Assembly (NCBI RefSeq): GCF_002573715.1
Contig: NZ_PDHM01000020.1
Coordinates: forward strand, 62,001 to 126,000
DNA length: 64,000 bases
From: Paenibacillus sp. EZ-K15
Lineage (GTDB): Bacteria > Bacillota > Bacilli > Paenibacillales > Paenibacillaceae
Direction: 5' to 3'
Positions within the stretch are counted from its first letter, which is position 1. Every line of letters begins with the position of its first letter. This document shows positions 45,270 to 53,960 of this stretch, piece after piece. Both the position numbers and the translations under genes were made by a program. The notes under the pieces are model-generated. The model saw only the letters and a program-made list of their open reading frames with translations. It made no database searches and was not told the DNA's origin.

Positions 45270-45905
45270 TCATCCTTTAACGCGTGCAAGGATCAGCCCG
45301 TCATAAGCGGGCAGCAGCGTGCTGACCAGCCTCTTGTCCGTCGCTATGATTTCATTAAACCGGCGTACCGCTTGAACCGAAGGACCGTTCTTCTCCGAGT
45401 TAAGTGTTCTGCCGCGCAAAAAGCAGTTATCCCCGGCTATAAGCGCACCCGGATTCGCAAGCTCCAGGGCATATTCCAAGTATAGGGGATAGTTCTCCTT
45501 ATCCGCATCAATAAAGAAAAAATCGAATGTCCGCCCTTCCTGCTTCAAAGCTTCCAGACTATCCGCCGCCGGACCGATGCGGTACTCCACCTGATCCTTG
45601 AATCCGGCCTTCTCCAGATGTCTGCCTGCAAGTTGCGCGTATTCTTCCTTCAGCTCGAGTGAGGTGAGTTTGCCGTACGCAGAAAGCCCTCGGCACAGAC
45701 AGATGCCGCTATAGCCGCCAAGGGCGCCGATTTCGAGAATATTCCTAGCGCCGGCTGTCTGTACCAGCATGGTCAGCAGTCGGCCATATGCCGGTGCCAC
45801 CGAAACCTCCGGCATCCCATGCTCGCGGATGGCCTCTATGACGAACTGAAGCTCTTCATCTTCAGGGTATAATTGGTTAACATAATCATCAGGGGTCGTA
45901 AGCAA
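45270..45905 (-). CDS. O-methyltransferase (caffeoyl-CoA/catechol OMT-like)
   Basis: 211 aa SAM-dependent methyltransferase. Motif I NILEIGALGGYSGICL, post-I LTSLELKEEYAQLA, and the metal-site FDFFFIDADKENYPLYLEYA are present. TTG start (MLTTPDDYV) with AAAGGAGG eight bases upstream. A divalent-metal-dependent type; the substrate, and whether it is a tRNA-modifying member, cannot be told. Confidence 0.87.
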   Translation of the reverse strand: MLTTPDDYVNQLYPEDEELQFVIEAIREHGMPEVSVAPAYGRLLTMLVQTAGARNILEIGALGGYSGICLCRGLSAYGKLTSLELKEEYAQLAGRHLEKAGFKDQVEYRIGPAADSLEALKQEGRTFDFFFIDADKENYPLYLEYALELANPGALIAGDNCFLRGRTLNSEKNGPSVQAVRRFNEIIATDKRLVSTLLPAYDGLILARVKG

Positions 45906-45977
45906 TGAAGCCGCCTCCTTTGTCTTAATAAGATGCGTTGTTTCCCGTTAAACCTAACGAGAACTATCATATGATAA

Positions 45978-46006
45978 TTGTCTTAGTCAATGCAATCGCC
46001 TATACT
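45978..46006 (+). promoter_or_regulatory. Promoter of the THUMP methyltransferase gene
   Basis: TTGTCT, a 17-base spacer and TATACT, about 60 bases before the start codon. Confidence 0.55.
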
Positions 46007-46067
46007 ATATAGATTGAACCGGCGGCGACTATCGCCGTACACATGTTAAATGGAGTTGACATCGTTA

Positions 46068-47216
46068 ATGCCTCGATTACAATTGATCGCGACGGCCCCG
46101 ATGGGGCTGGAAGCCGTCGTTGCCCGCGAGTTGAAAGAGCTCGGGTACACCGACATGGAAGTAGAGAATGGTAGAGTTACCTTTTCAGGTGACCTGATTG
46201 ATATTTGCCGCTGCAATCTGTGGCTCCGGACGTCGGACCGTATTCTCGTCAAGATGGGTGAGTTTAAAGCCTTTACCTTCGACGAACTCTTTGAAGGAAC
46301 AAAAGCTCTTCCATGGGAAGAGTGGATTCCGGCGGATGGTGAATTTCCTGTGGAAGGACGCTCCCATAAATCTCAGCTTAGCAGCGTTCCTGCCTGTCAG
46401 GGCATGGTGAAGAAAGCAATCGTGGAGAAGCTGAAGCTCTCACACCATACGGAATGGTTCCCCGAGGACGGCCCTCGTTATGTAGTCGAGGTTTCTCTCT
46501 TGAAGGATCGAGCCATACTGACCCTTGATACTACAGGACCAGCCCTGCATAAACGTGGCTACCGCAAGCTGGTTACGGAAGCTCCGCTGAAGGAAACCAT
46601 GGCTTCCGCTCTTCTGCAATTAAGCCGCTGGGGCCCACATCGTCCGCTGTATGACCCGTGCTGCGGTTCAGGCACCATTCTGATCGAAGCCGCGATGATG
46701 GCTTGGAATATTGCGCCCGGCCTGCGCCGCTCGTTTCCGTCCGAGCATTGGGATATCATTGGAGACAACCTCTGGGAAGATGCACGCGAGGAAGCTTTTG
46801 ACGCTGTGAAGGACGATATTCCGCTGCATATCGCCGGAAGCGATATCGACCCGAAAGCGATCGAAGTAGCCAAAGCCGCCGCCAAAAGTGCGGGACTTGC
46901 CGGTGAAATCGACTTTAGAGTCCTCCCTGCAGCCAAAGCCATACCTGAAGGTGAATATGGTTGTATTATCACCAATCCACCCTATGGCGAGCGGTTAAGC
47001 GAGAAAGAGGAAGTTGAACGTCTCATTCGCCAGCTCGGATCCGTAACGCATTCACTCCCGACCTGGTCCTTCTTCGCGCTTAGCCCGACCAAGCAATTCG
47101 AGCATTACTTCGGCCGCAAGGCGGACAAGCGCCGCAAGCTGTTCAATGGCCGGATCGAATGCCAGTATTATCAATACCTGGGCCCCTTGCCGCCGCGTAA
47201 CAAATCGGCGGAATAA
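46068..47216 (+). CDS. THUMP-domain class I SAM-dependent RNA methyltransferase (YpsC/RlmL-like)
   Basis: 382 aa. N-terminal ferredoxin-like/THUMP region (LIATAPMGLEAVVARELKELGY), then a Rossmann methyltransferase with DPCCGSGTILIEAAMMA and the N6-guanine/adenine-type NPPYGERL. Matches B. subtilis YpsC in order and length. Likely a 23S rRNA m2G methyltransferase. The ATG was chosen because it gives the canonical N-terminus; the frame opens six codons earlier. Confidence 0.92.
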   Translation: MPRLQLIATAPMGLEAVVARELKELGYTDMEVENGRVTFSGDLIDICRCNLWLRTSDRILVKMGEFKAFTFDELFEGTKALPWEEWIPADGEFPVEGRSHKSQLSSVPACQGMVKKAIVEKLKLSHHTEWFPEDGPRYVVEVSLLKDRAILTLDTTGPALHKRGYRKLVTEAPLKETMASALLQLSRWGPHRPLYDPCCGSGTILIEAAMMAWNIAPGLRRSFPSEHWDIIGDNLWEDAREEAFDAVKDDIPLHIAGSDIDPKAIEVAKAAAKSAGLAGEIDFRVLPAAKAIPEGEYGCIITNPPYGERLSEKEEVERLIRQLGSVTHSLPTWSFFALSPTKQFEHYFGRKADKRRKLFNGRIECQYYQYLGPLPPRNKSAE

Positions 47217-47238
47217 CGAAATGACGCTTCCTGCAATC

Positions 47239-47260
47239 GCCGCCCTTGGGCGGCTTTTTT
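47239..47260 (+). terminator. Terminator of the THUMP methyltransferase gene
   Basis: GCCGCCC/GGGCGGC with a tiny loop and TTTTTT. The T-run forms the beginning of the next gene's -35 element. Confidence 0.8.
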
Positions 47261-47287
47261 GCTCGGTCATCCAGGCCAAGCTATAAT
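47259..47287 (+). promoter_or_regulatory. Promoter of the LTA synthase-like gene
   Basis: TTGCTC, a 17-base spacer and TATAAT, about 35 bases upstream of the GTG. Confidence 0.65.
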
Positions 47288-47321
47288 AAAAGGATGTTTT
47301 TGAAAAAAGGAGGATACCCAC

Positions 47322-49307
47322 GTGCTCTCATCCCCATCATGGAGCGATATCCGAAGCCGGGTCTCCAAAGGGCTGCATTACCGATACACCGCATATTTAA
47401 TATTCCTTATCCTTATGATGTACAAGCTGATCATGCTTGATCATCATCTCCATATTACCAACATGAAGCTGGATCAGGCAGACTATGTGATCGCTGTCGG
47501 CTCGCTCCTGCTGATCTCCTTCTGGACCTTGTGGCTTCCGGCAAGAAGCCGGCTTGCGGCCTTAACTTTATTAAATCTCTTATGGACGGGGATTCTGTAC
47601 GCCGATTTGATCTATTATCGCTACTTCGATGATTTCATTACAGTGCCGGTGCTTATGCAGGCCGGACAAGTCGGTTCCCTCGGGGATAGCATTCGTTCCC
47701 TGATTCATGCGTCCGATCTGTTCTTTTTTATCGATTGGCTTATGATCGTCCCATTTACCGCCGTGATGGTGTTCCGCAAACGGAGATCCACCTTTGGAAC
47801 CTACACACTCCCGGGTGAATACCGCCAGCATCGGCGGAACCGGATCATTCGCCGTTTGGTAACAGGCACACTTGTGTTCATCCTGGGCATGGTCATGACT
47901 TTCATTCCGATCAAGAAAGCGTCCAATACATGGGCCGTTGGCCTCTTTGAAGGCAATTGGTGGAATATTACGCTGTATAATGTGACGGGACTGATCGGCT
48001 TTCACGGTTATGATATCTACCGTTATGGACGAGATCATCTCGTGGGGCAGCCCAAGCTTCCGCAAGAGGAAATCAATCAGATCAAGGCATGGTTTGATGC
48101 TAAACGTATGGAGCCGTCCGATACGGACGCCTTGTTCGGCAAGTATAAAGGCAGCAATGTCATCATGATTCAGACGGAGGCCTTCATGAATTTTGTCATC
48201 GGCCAGTCGATCGGGGGGCAGGAAATCACCCCTAACTTCAACCGTTTGATGAAGGACAGTATGTATTTCAGCAATTTTTATCATCAAACCGGTCAAGGGC
48301 GAACGTCCGACGCGGACTTTGTCACGCACAGCTCCTTGCTTCCGCTGCCCACAGGTTCCGTATTTACGCGATATGCTGATCGCGAGTACGATACCCTTCC
48401 GGAGATTCTGAAAGAACAGGGCTATGGCGCAAACGTGTTCCATGCCTATGACAGCAGCTTCTGGAACCGTACCACAATGTACCGAGAAATGAATTACGAC
48501 CGGTTTTACAGCAAGAAAGATTTTGAAATAAACGATGTGCAGGGATGGTCATTGAGCGACAAAGCGTTCTTCGCGCAATCGCTGGATGCAATGAAAGGTA
48601 TCAAGCAGCCCTTCTATTCCTTCCTGATTACGTTAACGAGCCATCATCCGTATTATGTCCCCAAGGATGGTGTGAAGCTGGATACAGGGGCTTTTGAAGG
48701 ATCGATATTCGGGAACTATTTGCAGTCGATCCACTATGTTGACGAAGCATTCGGCCAGTTCGTCGAGCAGATGAAACAGCAAGGAGTGTGGGATAACACC
48801 ATATTGATCATCTATGGGGATCACGACAATTCGATCAAAGAAAAAGCGGACTATGAGAAATTCCTGGGACGAGAACTGAATGCACTCGACATGGAGCAAA
48901 TCATGAATCAGGTTCCCCTGCTCATCCGCCTGCCTGATGGGAAGCAAGCCGGAGTATATCCGGAAGCCTCCGGCATGATGAACGTGACACCAAGTATTCT
49001 TCATCTTCTCGGCGTGCCAAAGGAACCGTATTACTGGATCGGAGGCCATCTGTTTACTGACAAGCCGCGTCTGATTCCGCTGCGCAGCGGCGCATTCTCC
49101 GATGAGAAGGTGTTCTACCTGCCAACCGAAACGGCCGGACTTGAAGGGGGAACCTGCTACGATCTTTCGACGCGTCAGCCGACCGATATTCAGGCCTGCC
49201 GTGAAGGTTATGATGAGACACAGGAGCAGCTGCGTATTTCCGATCAAGTGATCACGTATGACCTGCTGAAGTTATTTAAATCACAGGGCCAAGCGAATGC
49301 CCGATAA
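47322..49307 (+). CDS. LTA synthase family protein
   Basis: 661 aa. Five membrane helices (about 20-210), then an extracellular sulfatase-fold domain. Mn-site residues: Glu in VIMIQTEAFMNF, the nucleophilic Thr in TGQGRTSDADFV, and Asp/His in LIIYGDHDNSI; SSFWNRTTMYREMNYDRFYS is typical. Transfers glycerol phosphate from phosphatidylglycerol to build or prime lipoteichoic acid. Paralogues (LtaS, YfnI, YqgS, YvgJ) are not told apart. GTG start with AAGGAGG. Confidence 0.93.
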   Translation: MLSSPSWSDIRSRVSKGLHYRYTAYLIFLILMMYKLIMLDHHLHITNMKLDQADYVIAVGSLLLISFWTLWLPARSRLAALTLLNLLWTGILYADLIYYRYFDDFITVPVLMQAGQVGSLGDSIRSLIHASDLFFFIDWLMIVPFTAVMVFRKRRSTFGTYTLPGEYRQHRRNRIIRRLVTGTLVFILGMVMTFIPIKKASNTWAVGLFEGNWWNITLYNVTGLIGFHGYDIYRYGRDHLVGQPKLPQEEINQIKAWFDAKRMEPSDTDALFGKYKGSNVIMIQTEAFMNFVIGQSIGGQEITPNFNRLMKDSMYFSNFYHQTGQGRTSDADFVTHSSLLPLPTGSVFTRYADREYDTLPEILKEQGYGANVFHAYDSSFWNRTTMYREMNYDRFYSKKDFEINDVQGWSLSDKAFFAQSLDAMKGIKQPFYSFLITLTSHHPYYVPKDGVKLDTGAFEGSIFGNYLQSIHYVDEAFGQFVEQMKQQGVWDNTILIIYGDHDNSIKEKADYEKFLGRELNALDMEQIMNQVPLLIRLPDGKQAGVYPEASGMMNVTPSILHLLGVPKEPYYWIGGHLFTDKPRLIPLRSGAFSDEKVFYLPTETAGLEGGTCYDLSTRQPTDIQACREGYDETQEQLRISDQVITYDLLKLFKSQGQANAR

Positions 49308-49377
49308 CCGGGCCTAACATTAGCAAATTTCAAATTTTATTCAGCCTCTAATCGCTGTTGACTGAGGCTGCTTTAAA

Positions 49378-49424
49378 CCAAACCAACTAGGCTGATCTTA
49401 TCCATCAGCCTGGTTGGTTTTTTT
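49378..49424 (+). terminator. Terminator of the LTA synthase-like gene
   Basis: AACCAACTAGGCTGA / TCAGCCTGGTTGGTT then TTTTTTT. A smaller CAGCCTC...GAGGCTG hairpin precedes it (49342-49370). Confidence 0.9.
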
Positions 49425-49502
49425 GGGCTAGGCCGTGTCCGAATAGGCACTCCAAGCTGCATTTATGAAGGGATCATCTTTTTACTGGTAACATTTCTTA
49501 TA

Positions 49503-50951
49503 TCAAGCCCGGCGGGTAACCGACTCAAGATGTTTTCTCCGATTGACAAGCGTTCCGTACATCAGCACAAGCCCCATCCATGCCAGGCTGGCTACAATCC
49601 CCAGCGTCATATAGGCTATGTCAGGTGCGAAGAGTCGTATGGAATTCCAAGGGGAGCTTGTCAGACGCGTGAAGAGCGGAATGATGCCAGCTGACATCGC
49701 AAATAGAACCAAACTCAGCGGAAGCGTGAGATATAACTTCAAGTTGCGTTTCTTCATTCTTAGCAGCAACCATAGCAGAATAGCGAGCAGGATGATCAAA
49801 GTTCCCGCCAATCCCCAAATCACCGGATGGACTCCAGCGGAAGGCGGTTTCGGGTCTTGTCCGTCTAGTATTCCCCTCAGATCCTTGGAGACCTGAGACA
49901 ATCTGGCTTCCTCCAAAATGTGATCCTTGTTGGTTAAAATAACGGCCCCTACGCCCCGATCCGGGATGAAGAAGATTTCCGCCCGTGCCTCCGGCGTTGA
50001 TCCGGAATGCCATACCAGAGTCTCGCCTTGGTCCGTCTCGCTTATTCTCCAGCCAAAACCATAGGCGCGATCCGGTCGATGCTGAACTAAAGGCGACAGG
50101 AGCAGCTCCTTATATTCTCGACGAACCAACATGTCGTTATCTTGGAGCAAAAATTGGAGATACCGTGCCATATCGTCGATACTCGCCGTGATATAACCAT
50201 AAGAAGCACCGCTATTGTCATAGGGAACGCTGCTCACTCGCGGATAGCCGAACCAGGATTGATACCCTTGTTCAAATCCGGATCGAACCGCCCGCTCCTC
50301 ATCGGCTGCAGCCGTACTCATGCCCAGCGGGCCAAACACATGCTGCTCCATATAATCGGCATAGGATTGACCCGACACCTCCTCCAGAACTGCACCCAGG
50401 ATCATATAATTGGCGTTACTGTATTGATGTTGTTCCCCTGGTGCTCTGCTAAGCTTCGCGTGGGAGAGATTGCGCACATTATCTTTCAGGGCAGAAGCAT
50501 CCTTCGCACCCACATCGGAATACTCCATGCCCGTATATGTACTATATCCGCTCGTCTGAGCAAGCAATTGCCTTATCGTTATTGACGACGCCTCGGAAGA
50601 CGCTTCGGCCGCAAACCATGGCAGATAGGTTCCAATGGACTCATCCAAGTCGACCTGGCCCGACTCCGCAAGCTGGACAATCCCTAACGCCGTCATGGAT
50701 TTGGAGATGGATCCGAGGAAAAATGGAGTATTGGAGCTGACCGTGCTGCCTTCTGCTGTAACGCCATAACTGTTTGTAAACAGCGTGTCCCCATCCTGTA
50801 CGATGGCAACGGAAAGGCCCGGAGTTTGATATTCCTCCATCATCGCTTTCATGTTGAGGTCAACCTTATCGGTCATTCCTTCATCCGCTTCGACAACGTT
50901 CCCCCATGTCGGAAGCATGAACGCCAGAACGGTTAAAAAAAGCCCGTTCAT
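49503..50951 (-). CDS. Serine hydrolase (class C beta-lactamase/penicillin-binding protein-like), membrane-bound
   Basis: 482 aa. Beta-lactamase-like fold with FLGSISKSMTAL (SxxK), YSN in HQYSNANYMILG, and a late HSG in LVWHSGSTPEARAE. Three C-terminal membrane helices follow (about 370-460). The N-terminal signal MNGLFLTVLAFML lacks positive charges and the ATG has no clear ribosome site, so the start may be weak or the true N-terminus altered. Likely a D-Ala-peptide or esterase-type hydrolase outside the cell. Confidence 0.85.
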   Translation of the reverse strand: MNGLFLTVLAFMLPTWGNVVEADEGMTDKVDLNMKAMMEEYQTPGLSVAIVQDGDTLFTNSYGVTAEGSTVSSNTPFFLGSISKSMTALGIVQLAESGQVDLDESIGTYLPWFAAEASSEASSITIRQLLAQTSGYSTYTGMEYSDVGAKDASALKDNVRNLSHAKLSRAPGEQHQYSNANYMILGAVLEEVSGQSYADYMEQHVFGPLGMSTAAADEERAVRSGFEQGYQSWFGYPRVSSVPYDNSGASYGYITASIDDMARYLQFLLQDNDMLVRREYKELLLSPLVQHRPDRAYGFGWRISETDQGETLVWHSGSTPEARAEIFFIPDRGVGAVILTNKDHILEEARLSQVSKDLRGILDGQDPKPPSAGVHPVIWGLAGTLIILLAILLWLLLRMKKRNLKLYLTLPLSLVLFAMSAGIIPLFTRLTSSPWNSIRLFAPDIAYMTLGIVASLAWMGLVLMYGTLVNRRKHLESVTRRA

Positions 50952-50991
50952 TAGCTCGAAAGCTATTGAACGGACTGCACAGGATCATAAA

Positions 50992-51258
50992 CTACTTTTT
51001 AGCTGAACGAAGCTTGGACAGACGTTCCTTCTCATCGCCTAACAACTCTTCCGCCAATTCCACCGCGTTTCGATTTCCCTGCTCAATCACCTGGGAAACC
51101 GCTTGCTCCGTATGGGATAACGAATTCTCCGCTTGCTGAATCAGCTGTTCCGTCGGATGGGACATTGCCGAGGATACGGCACGGTGCAGCTTCTCCACGG
51201 AATCTAGCGCGCTGTTGCTGGGACTGTTGGAGTGTAGACTGGAATCGTGACTGTTCAT
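50992..51258 (-). CDS. Small Ser/Gln-rich helical protein (88 aa)
   Basis: MNSHDSSLHSNSPSNSALDSVEKLHRAVSSAMSHP...: a low-complexity Ser/Asn head, then an amphipathic Gln/Glu-rich helical stretch (38-75) and a basic end RLSKLRSAKK. No signal or membrane segment. A GGGAGC ribosome site precedes it. I recognise no family; the composition is reminiscent of small spore or stress proteins. Confidence 0.62.
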   Translation of the reverse strand: MNSHDSSLHSNSPSNSALDSVEKLHRAVSSAMSHPTEQLIQQAENSLSHTEQAVSQVIEQGNRNAVELAEELLGDEKERLSKLRSAKK

Positions 51259-51391
51259 GACGGATGCTCCCTTCTAAAGTTGTTGTTCCCGTTGCCCTCT
51301 TAGCATGGATGGCTGAGCCAGGAACTATACCCGTAGAATGGGAATTCCACTTTAACTTCAATGCAGGTGTGTTAAACAGCCTGTTTGTTTG

Positions 51392-51613
51392 TTATTTCAC
51401 AAACGGCAGCGCCTTTGCCAGCACTTCATCCTCTGTAGGCGCGCTGACATAACGGCCATTGATATACATAAATGCTCGTTTGCCGCAAGGACCGCAATAG
51501 GATTTACAGCCGATCTTAATGTCGGCATCCGGTACCATTTTCTTAATTTTCGGGATCATTGTCTTCAACTTCGTATGTCTGCACTTCTCGCAGACGCGAA
51601 TATCATTAGCCAT
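51392..51613 (-). CDS. DUF1450 (YuzB-like) protein
   Basis: 73 aa. Four cysteines in VCEKCRHT and IGCKSYCGPCGKRAFMYING; the C-x3-C-x2-C block and the MYINGRYV end are typical of DUF1450, a thioredoxin-like ferredoxin-fold family. Possible metal/Fe-S or thiol function. It lies 30 bases downstream of the IscA-like gene on the same strand. Confidence 0.87.
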   Translation of the reverse strand: MANDIRVCEKCRHTKLKTMIPKIKKMVPDADIKIGCKSYCGPCGKRAFMYINGRYVSAPTEDEVLAKALPFVK

Positions 51614-51643
51614 TGAACATTACCTTCTTTATTCTGAAGTAAC

Positions 51644-51946
51644 CTAGTGGTCGCCGTGATTGCCCTGGGACGGATTCGTAATTACAAAGCCTTCCTCAGG
51701 AAAATAAAGATAGTCGATTTTAACGCCGTCCAGGAAAGGTTGTCCCGCCTCCAAAATGACGTCGATCTCTTTATCTGTGGATACGATGACATCATTTTCC
51801 TTAGGCGTGTCCAGATCCAGGCCGTAGTGGGCATGATCGCCATGCGCATGGGTAACCAGCACGCGAAGTTTCTTATCCTTGTTCTCTTCCTTGTCCAGCT
51901 CTCGCTTTAACACCTTGGCGGCATTACGGGTAATTTTACATTTCAC
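51644..51946 (-). CDS. A-type iron-sulfur carrier-like (IscA/HesB fold) protein with His in place of Cys
   Basis: 100 aa. KITRNAAKVLKREL...LRVLVTHAHGDHAHYGLDLD...EEGFVITNP follows the IscA/SufA/ErpA fold. Where A-type carriers have their cluster cysteines (one mid-protein, two in a C-terminal CGC), this protein has HAHGDHAH (33-40) and NHGDH (97-100). Its only Cys is residue 3. It may bind a different metal or be an adaptor; it is unlikely to carry a classical Fe-S cluster. GTG start with GAGGAG ten bases upstream. Adjacent to the Cys-rich DUF1450 protein. Confidence 0.8.
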   Translation of the reverse strand: MKCKITRNAAKVLKRELDKEENKDKKLRVLVTHAHGDHAHYGLDLDTPKENDVIVSTDKEIDVILEAGQPFLDGVKIDYLYFPEEGFVITNPSQGNHGDH

Positions 51947-52051
51947 GTATATTCATCTCCTCGCGGATGTTTCATTCAATATGTTATTGTAGACCCCTGC
52001 CGGCTTTTTCGCAAGGGTCCTGTCCGTATTGTTACAGCCACCGAAGCTCAT

Positions 52052-52327
52052 TTACCGTACGCGCTTGGCGGGACCCTGGTCCTCACTGAGCAGACCTGGA
52101 TATTTCCGTTCGACACGGGATACGAACCAGTTCATCAGCAGCATCGTGACTCCGATATCGTCGATCGGCAGCAAAGGCATAAAGTCTGGCAGCACCCAGT
52201 ACAGCACAACGGGGACCAGAAATAACAGCTTGTCCCCGAGTGCAACCCGGGAAGAGGCTAAATACCCGAATATCCGCTGGAATACATGCGACCAGCGCCG
52301 AAGCGACCATAATCTTCTCCACTTCAT
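52052..52327 (-). CDS. DUF1232 (YkvA-like) membrane protein
   Basis: 91 aa. Central DKLLFLVPVVLYWVLPDFMPLLPIDDIGVTMLLMNWF is the DUF1232 signature, with the acidic DF/DD turn between hydrophobic stretches. A basic N-terminus precedes it. Ribosome site GGAGGG. Function unknown. Confidence 0.82.
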   Translation of the reverse strand: MKWRRLWSLRRWSHVFQRIFGYLASSRVALGDKLLFLVPVVLYWVLPDFMPLLPIDDIGVTMLLMNWFVSRVERKYPGLLSEDQGPAKRVR

Positions 52328-52525
52328 ATTGTTCCCTCCATTCCAGGCAGCATGTCTATATCATTACCCAATTAGCAAATCTCTAAGAAATCCCGGCAAC
52401 ACAGTATTCCGGTGGCTGCAGCAAAAAAAGGCGAAAATAGGCCACTGCCTTGTGATCCATTAAAGCAGCGGCCGTATTCTTCTATATTTTATACGTTGAA
52501 TAAGACCTATTCGTTTCAAACGATC

Positions 52526-53728
52526 CTATTCCAAAGACATAAACGCAGCTAGAATAGAACCCACCTCGACGCACAGATCCTCGAAATCCTCAAGCGGCAG
52601 CGGATTCATCCCATAACCAATCTCCACGGTAAAGCCCGGCCTCCGGTAATGCTGAATGAACCAATCCTTGTATCCTGCATCGCTGCCCTGCAGCTTCACC
52701 GGCCTGTAACCGCCGGCCTGACCTAATCTTCGGGCCATGTCCTCACTCTCCGGAGGTTCGTAGTCCCTGTAATTCCAATAGATTTCCCTGCCTTGGCTGT
52801 GCAGGGAAATGGCCCGTTCCGGAGATATCGATAACGTATGCTGATAGACGGCTTCGGCTTCCGGCTCGCACAGCGGCTTGGTCCCCGCATAATCCTGAGG
52901 CGATGGACGGATTTTTCCCCTTCGCTCGACTTCCTCATGCCAATGCGCAGGGAACTGGTCACCCAAATCCACGCCGTTCATATTCGCCTTCCAGCGCCGG
53001 AAATCCTCGCGTCCGCCATTCCACTCGAGCAGACGTTCATAATATGGATGAGAAGGTGTAACGCCTTCCTGTACAAGCTCTACCCCATCCGGGTTTGCCA
53101 TCGGCACAACCCATAACGTATAGTTCCGGTACCAGGCATTCGGCTCCTGAAAATAAACCGGTGACTCTTGCGATAATGCCCTGCCGTATTCCTCCATGAA
53201 TCGCATCAGACAAGGGGTTGTGATCCACTCATTGGCATGCAGTGCTGCATTGATGTGAAGGTTCTTAGGGCCTTTACCGATCTTGGCCGCATATAGCGGT
53301 TTGCCGAGCACACTTCGGCCGATGACACTCCACTCGATAACAGGGTAGCGAAGCTGCATCTCTTGTATATCACGTTCCAGATCCCCCGGTCCGTATTCGC
53401 CGGTTAATCGTATCATGCGCCTATGCGTGGTACCCGGCAGAACGATCGTTTTTCCCTGTGGCAGATGATGAGCTGATAATCCGGGATTCAGTTCTTCCAA
53501 GGCTTCCTTCCGAAACCGGAACGTACTCGCAATACTATCAAAGGTATCATGTTCCTGAATGACATACCTTCGGCGCAACGATGCAGGAAGATAGAGCATT
53601 TGCCCCTGCTGGAGATACGGCTGCTGCGCCGCCCATGGATTCGCCGTAATCAGCTGTTCATACGCCAGACTATATCTGGCAGCCACGCGTCTTAGCGTGT
53701 CGCCTTTCTGTACGACATATTGCTGCAT
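52526..53728 (-). CDS. LysM-containing M14 zinc carboxypeptidase (gamma-D-glutamyl-diamino acid endopeptidase I-like)
   Basis: 400 aa. Two N-terminal LysM repeats (2-46, 48-92) bind peptidoglycan. The M14 domain follows: zinc ligands in INAALHANEWITT (HxxE) and SLHSQGREIYW (His), and the catalytic Glu in FTVEIGYGMNPL. Matches endopeptidase I, which cleaves the gamma-D-Glu-diaminopimelate bond during spore or wall recycling. No signal peptide. ATG after GGAAAGGA; an ORF extension of 11 codons upstream has no ribosome site. Confidence 0.9.
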   Translation of the reverse strand: MQQYVVQKGDTLRRVAARYSLAYEQLITANPWAAQQPYLQQGQMLYLPASLRRRYVIQEHDTFDSIASTFRFRKEALEELNPGLSAHHLPQGKTIVLPGTTHRRMIRLTGEYGPGDLERDIQEMQLRYPVIEWSVIGRSVLGKPLYAAKIGKGPKNLHINAALHANEWITTPCLMRFMEEYGRALSQESPVYFQEPNAWYRNYTLWVVPMANPDGVELVQEGVTPSHPYYERLLEWNGGREDFRRWKANMNGVDLGDQFPAHWHEEVERRGKIRPSPQDYAGTKPLCEPEAEAVYQHTLSISPERAISLHSQGREIYWNYRDYEPPESEDMARRLGQAGGYRPVKLQGSDAGYKDWFIQHYRRPGFTVEIGYGMNPLPLEDFEDLCVEVGSILAAFMSLE

Positions 53729-53875
53729 AATGGATTCCTTTCCGCGGCAAAGCCGCTTCAATTAGCGTCCATTCCATGTATATGAGCGGCCGGTTGTCCA
53801 ACATGTATGATGCAAAAGATCGAAAAAGGCTCCGATATCCCTATCCTTTTGGAAACATGGCACTGGAAATAATGA

Positions 53876-53908
53876 AGGCAGAACAAGGTGTTATCCCTTG
53901 TCCTGCCT
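53876..53908 (-). terminator. Possible terminator of the racemase gene
   Basis: AGGCAG-ACAAGG / CCTTGT-CTGCCT with one mismatch and a weak T-rich tail on the minus strand. Confidence 0.55.
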
Positions 53909-53960
53909 GCGTTTTCTTGCTCTTATTCATTCCAGATAAGCTCTAAGGTATGAACGTGAA

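Noticed and set aside
47580..48443. 287-codon minus-strand ORF inside the LTA synthase-like gene
   Set aside because: Antisense shadow; the plus strand has membrane helices and complete sulfatase-site residues.
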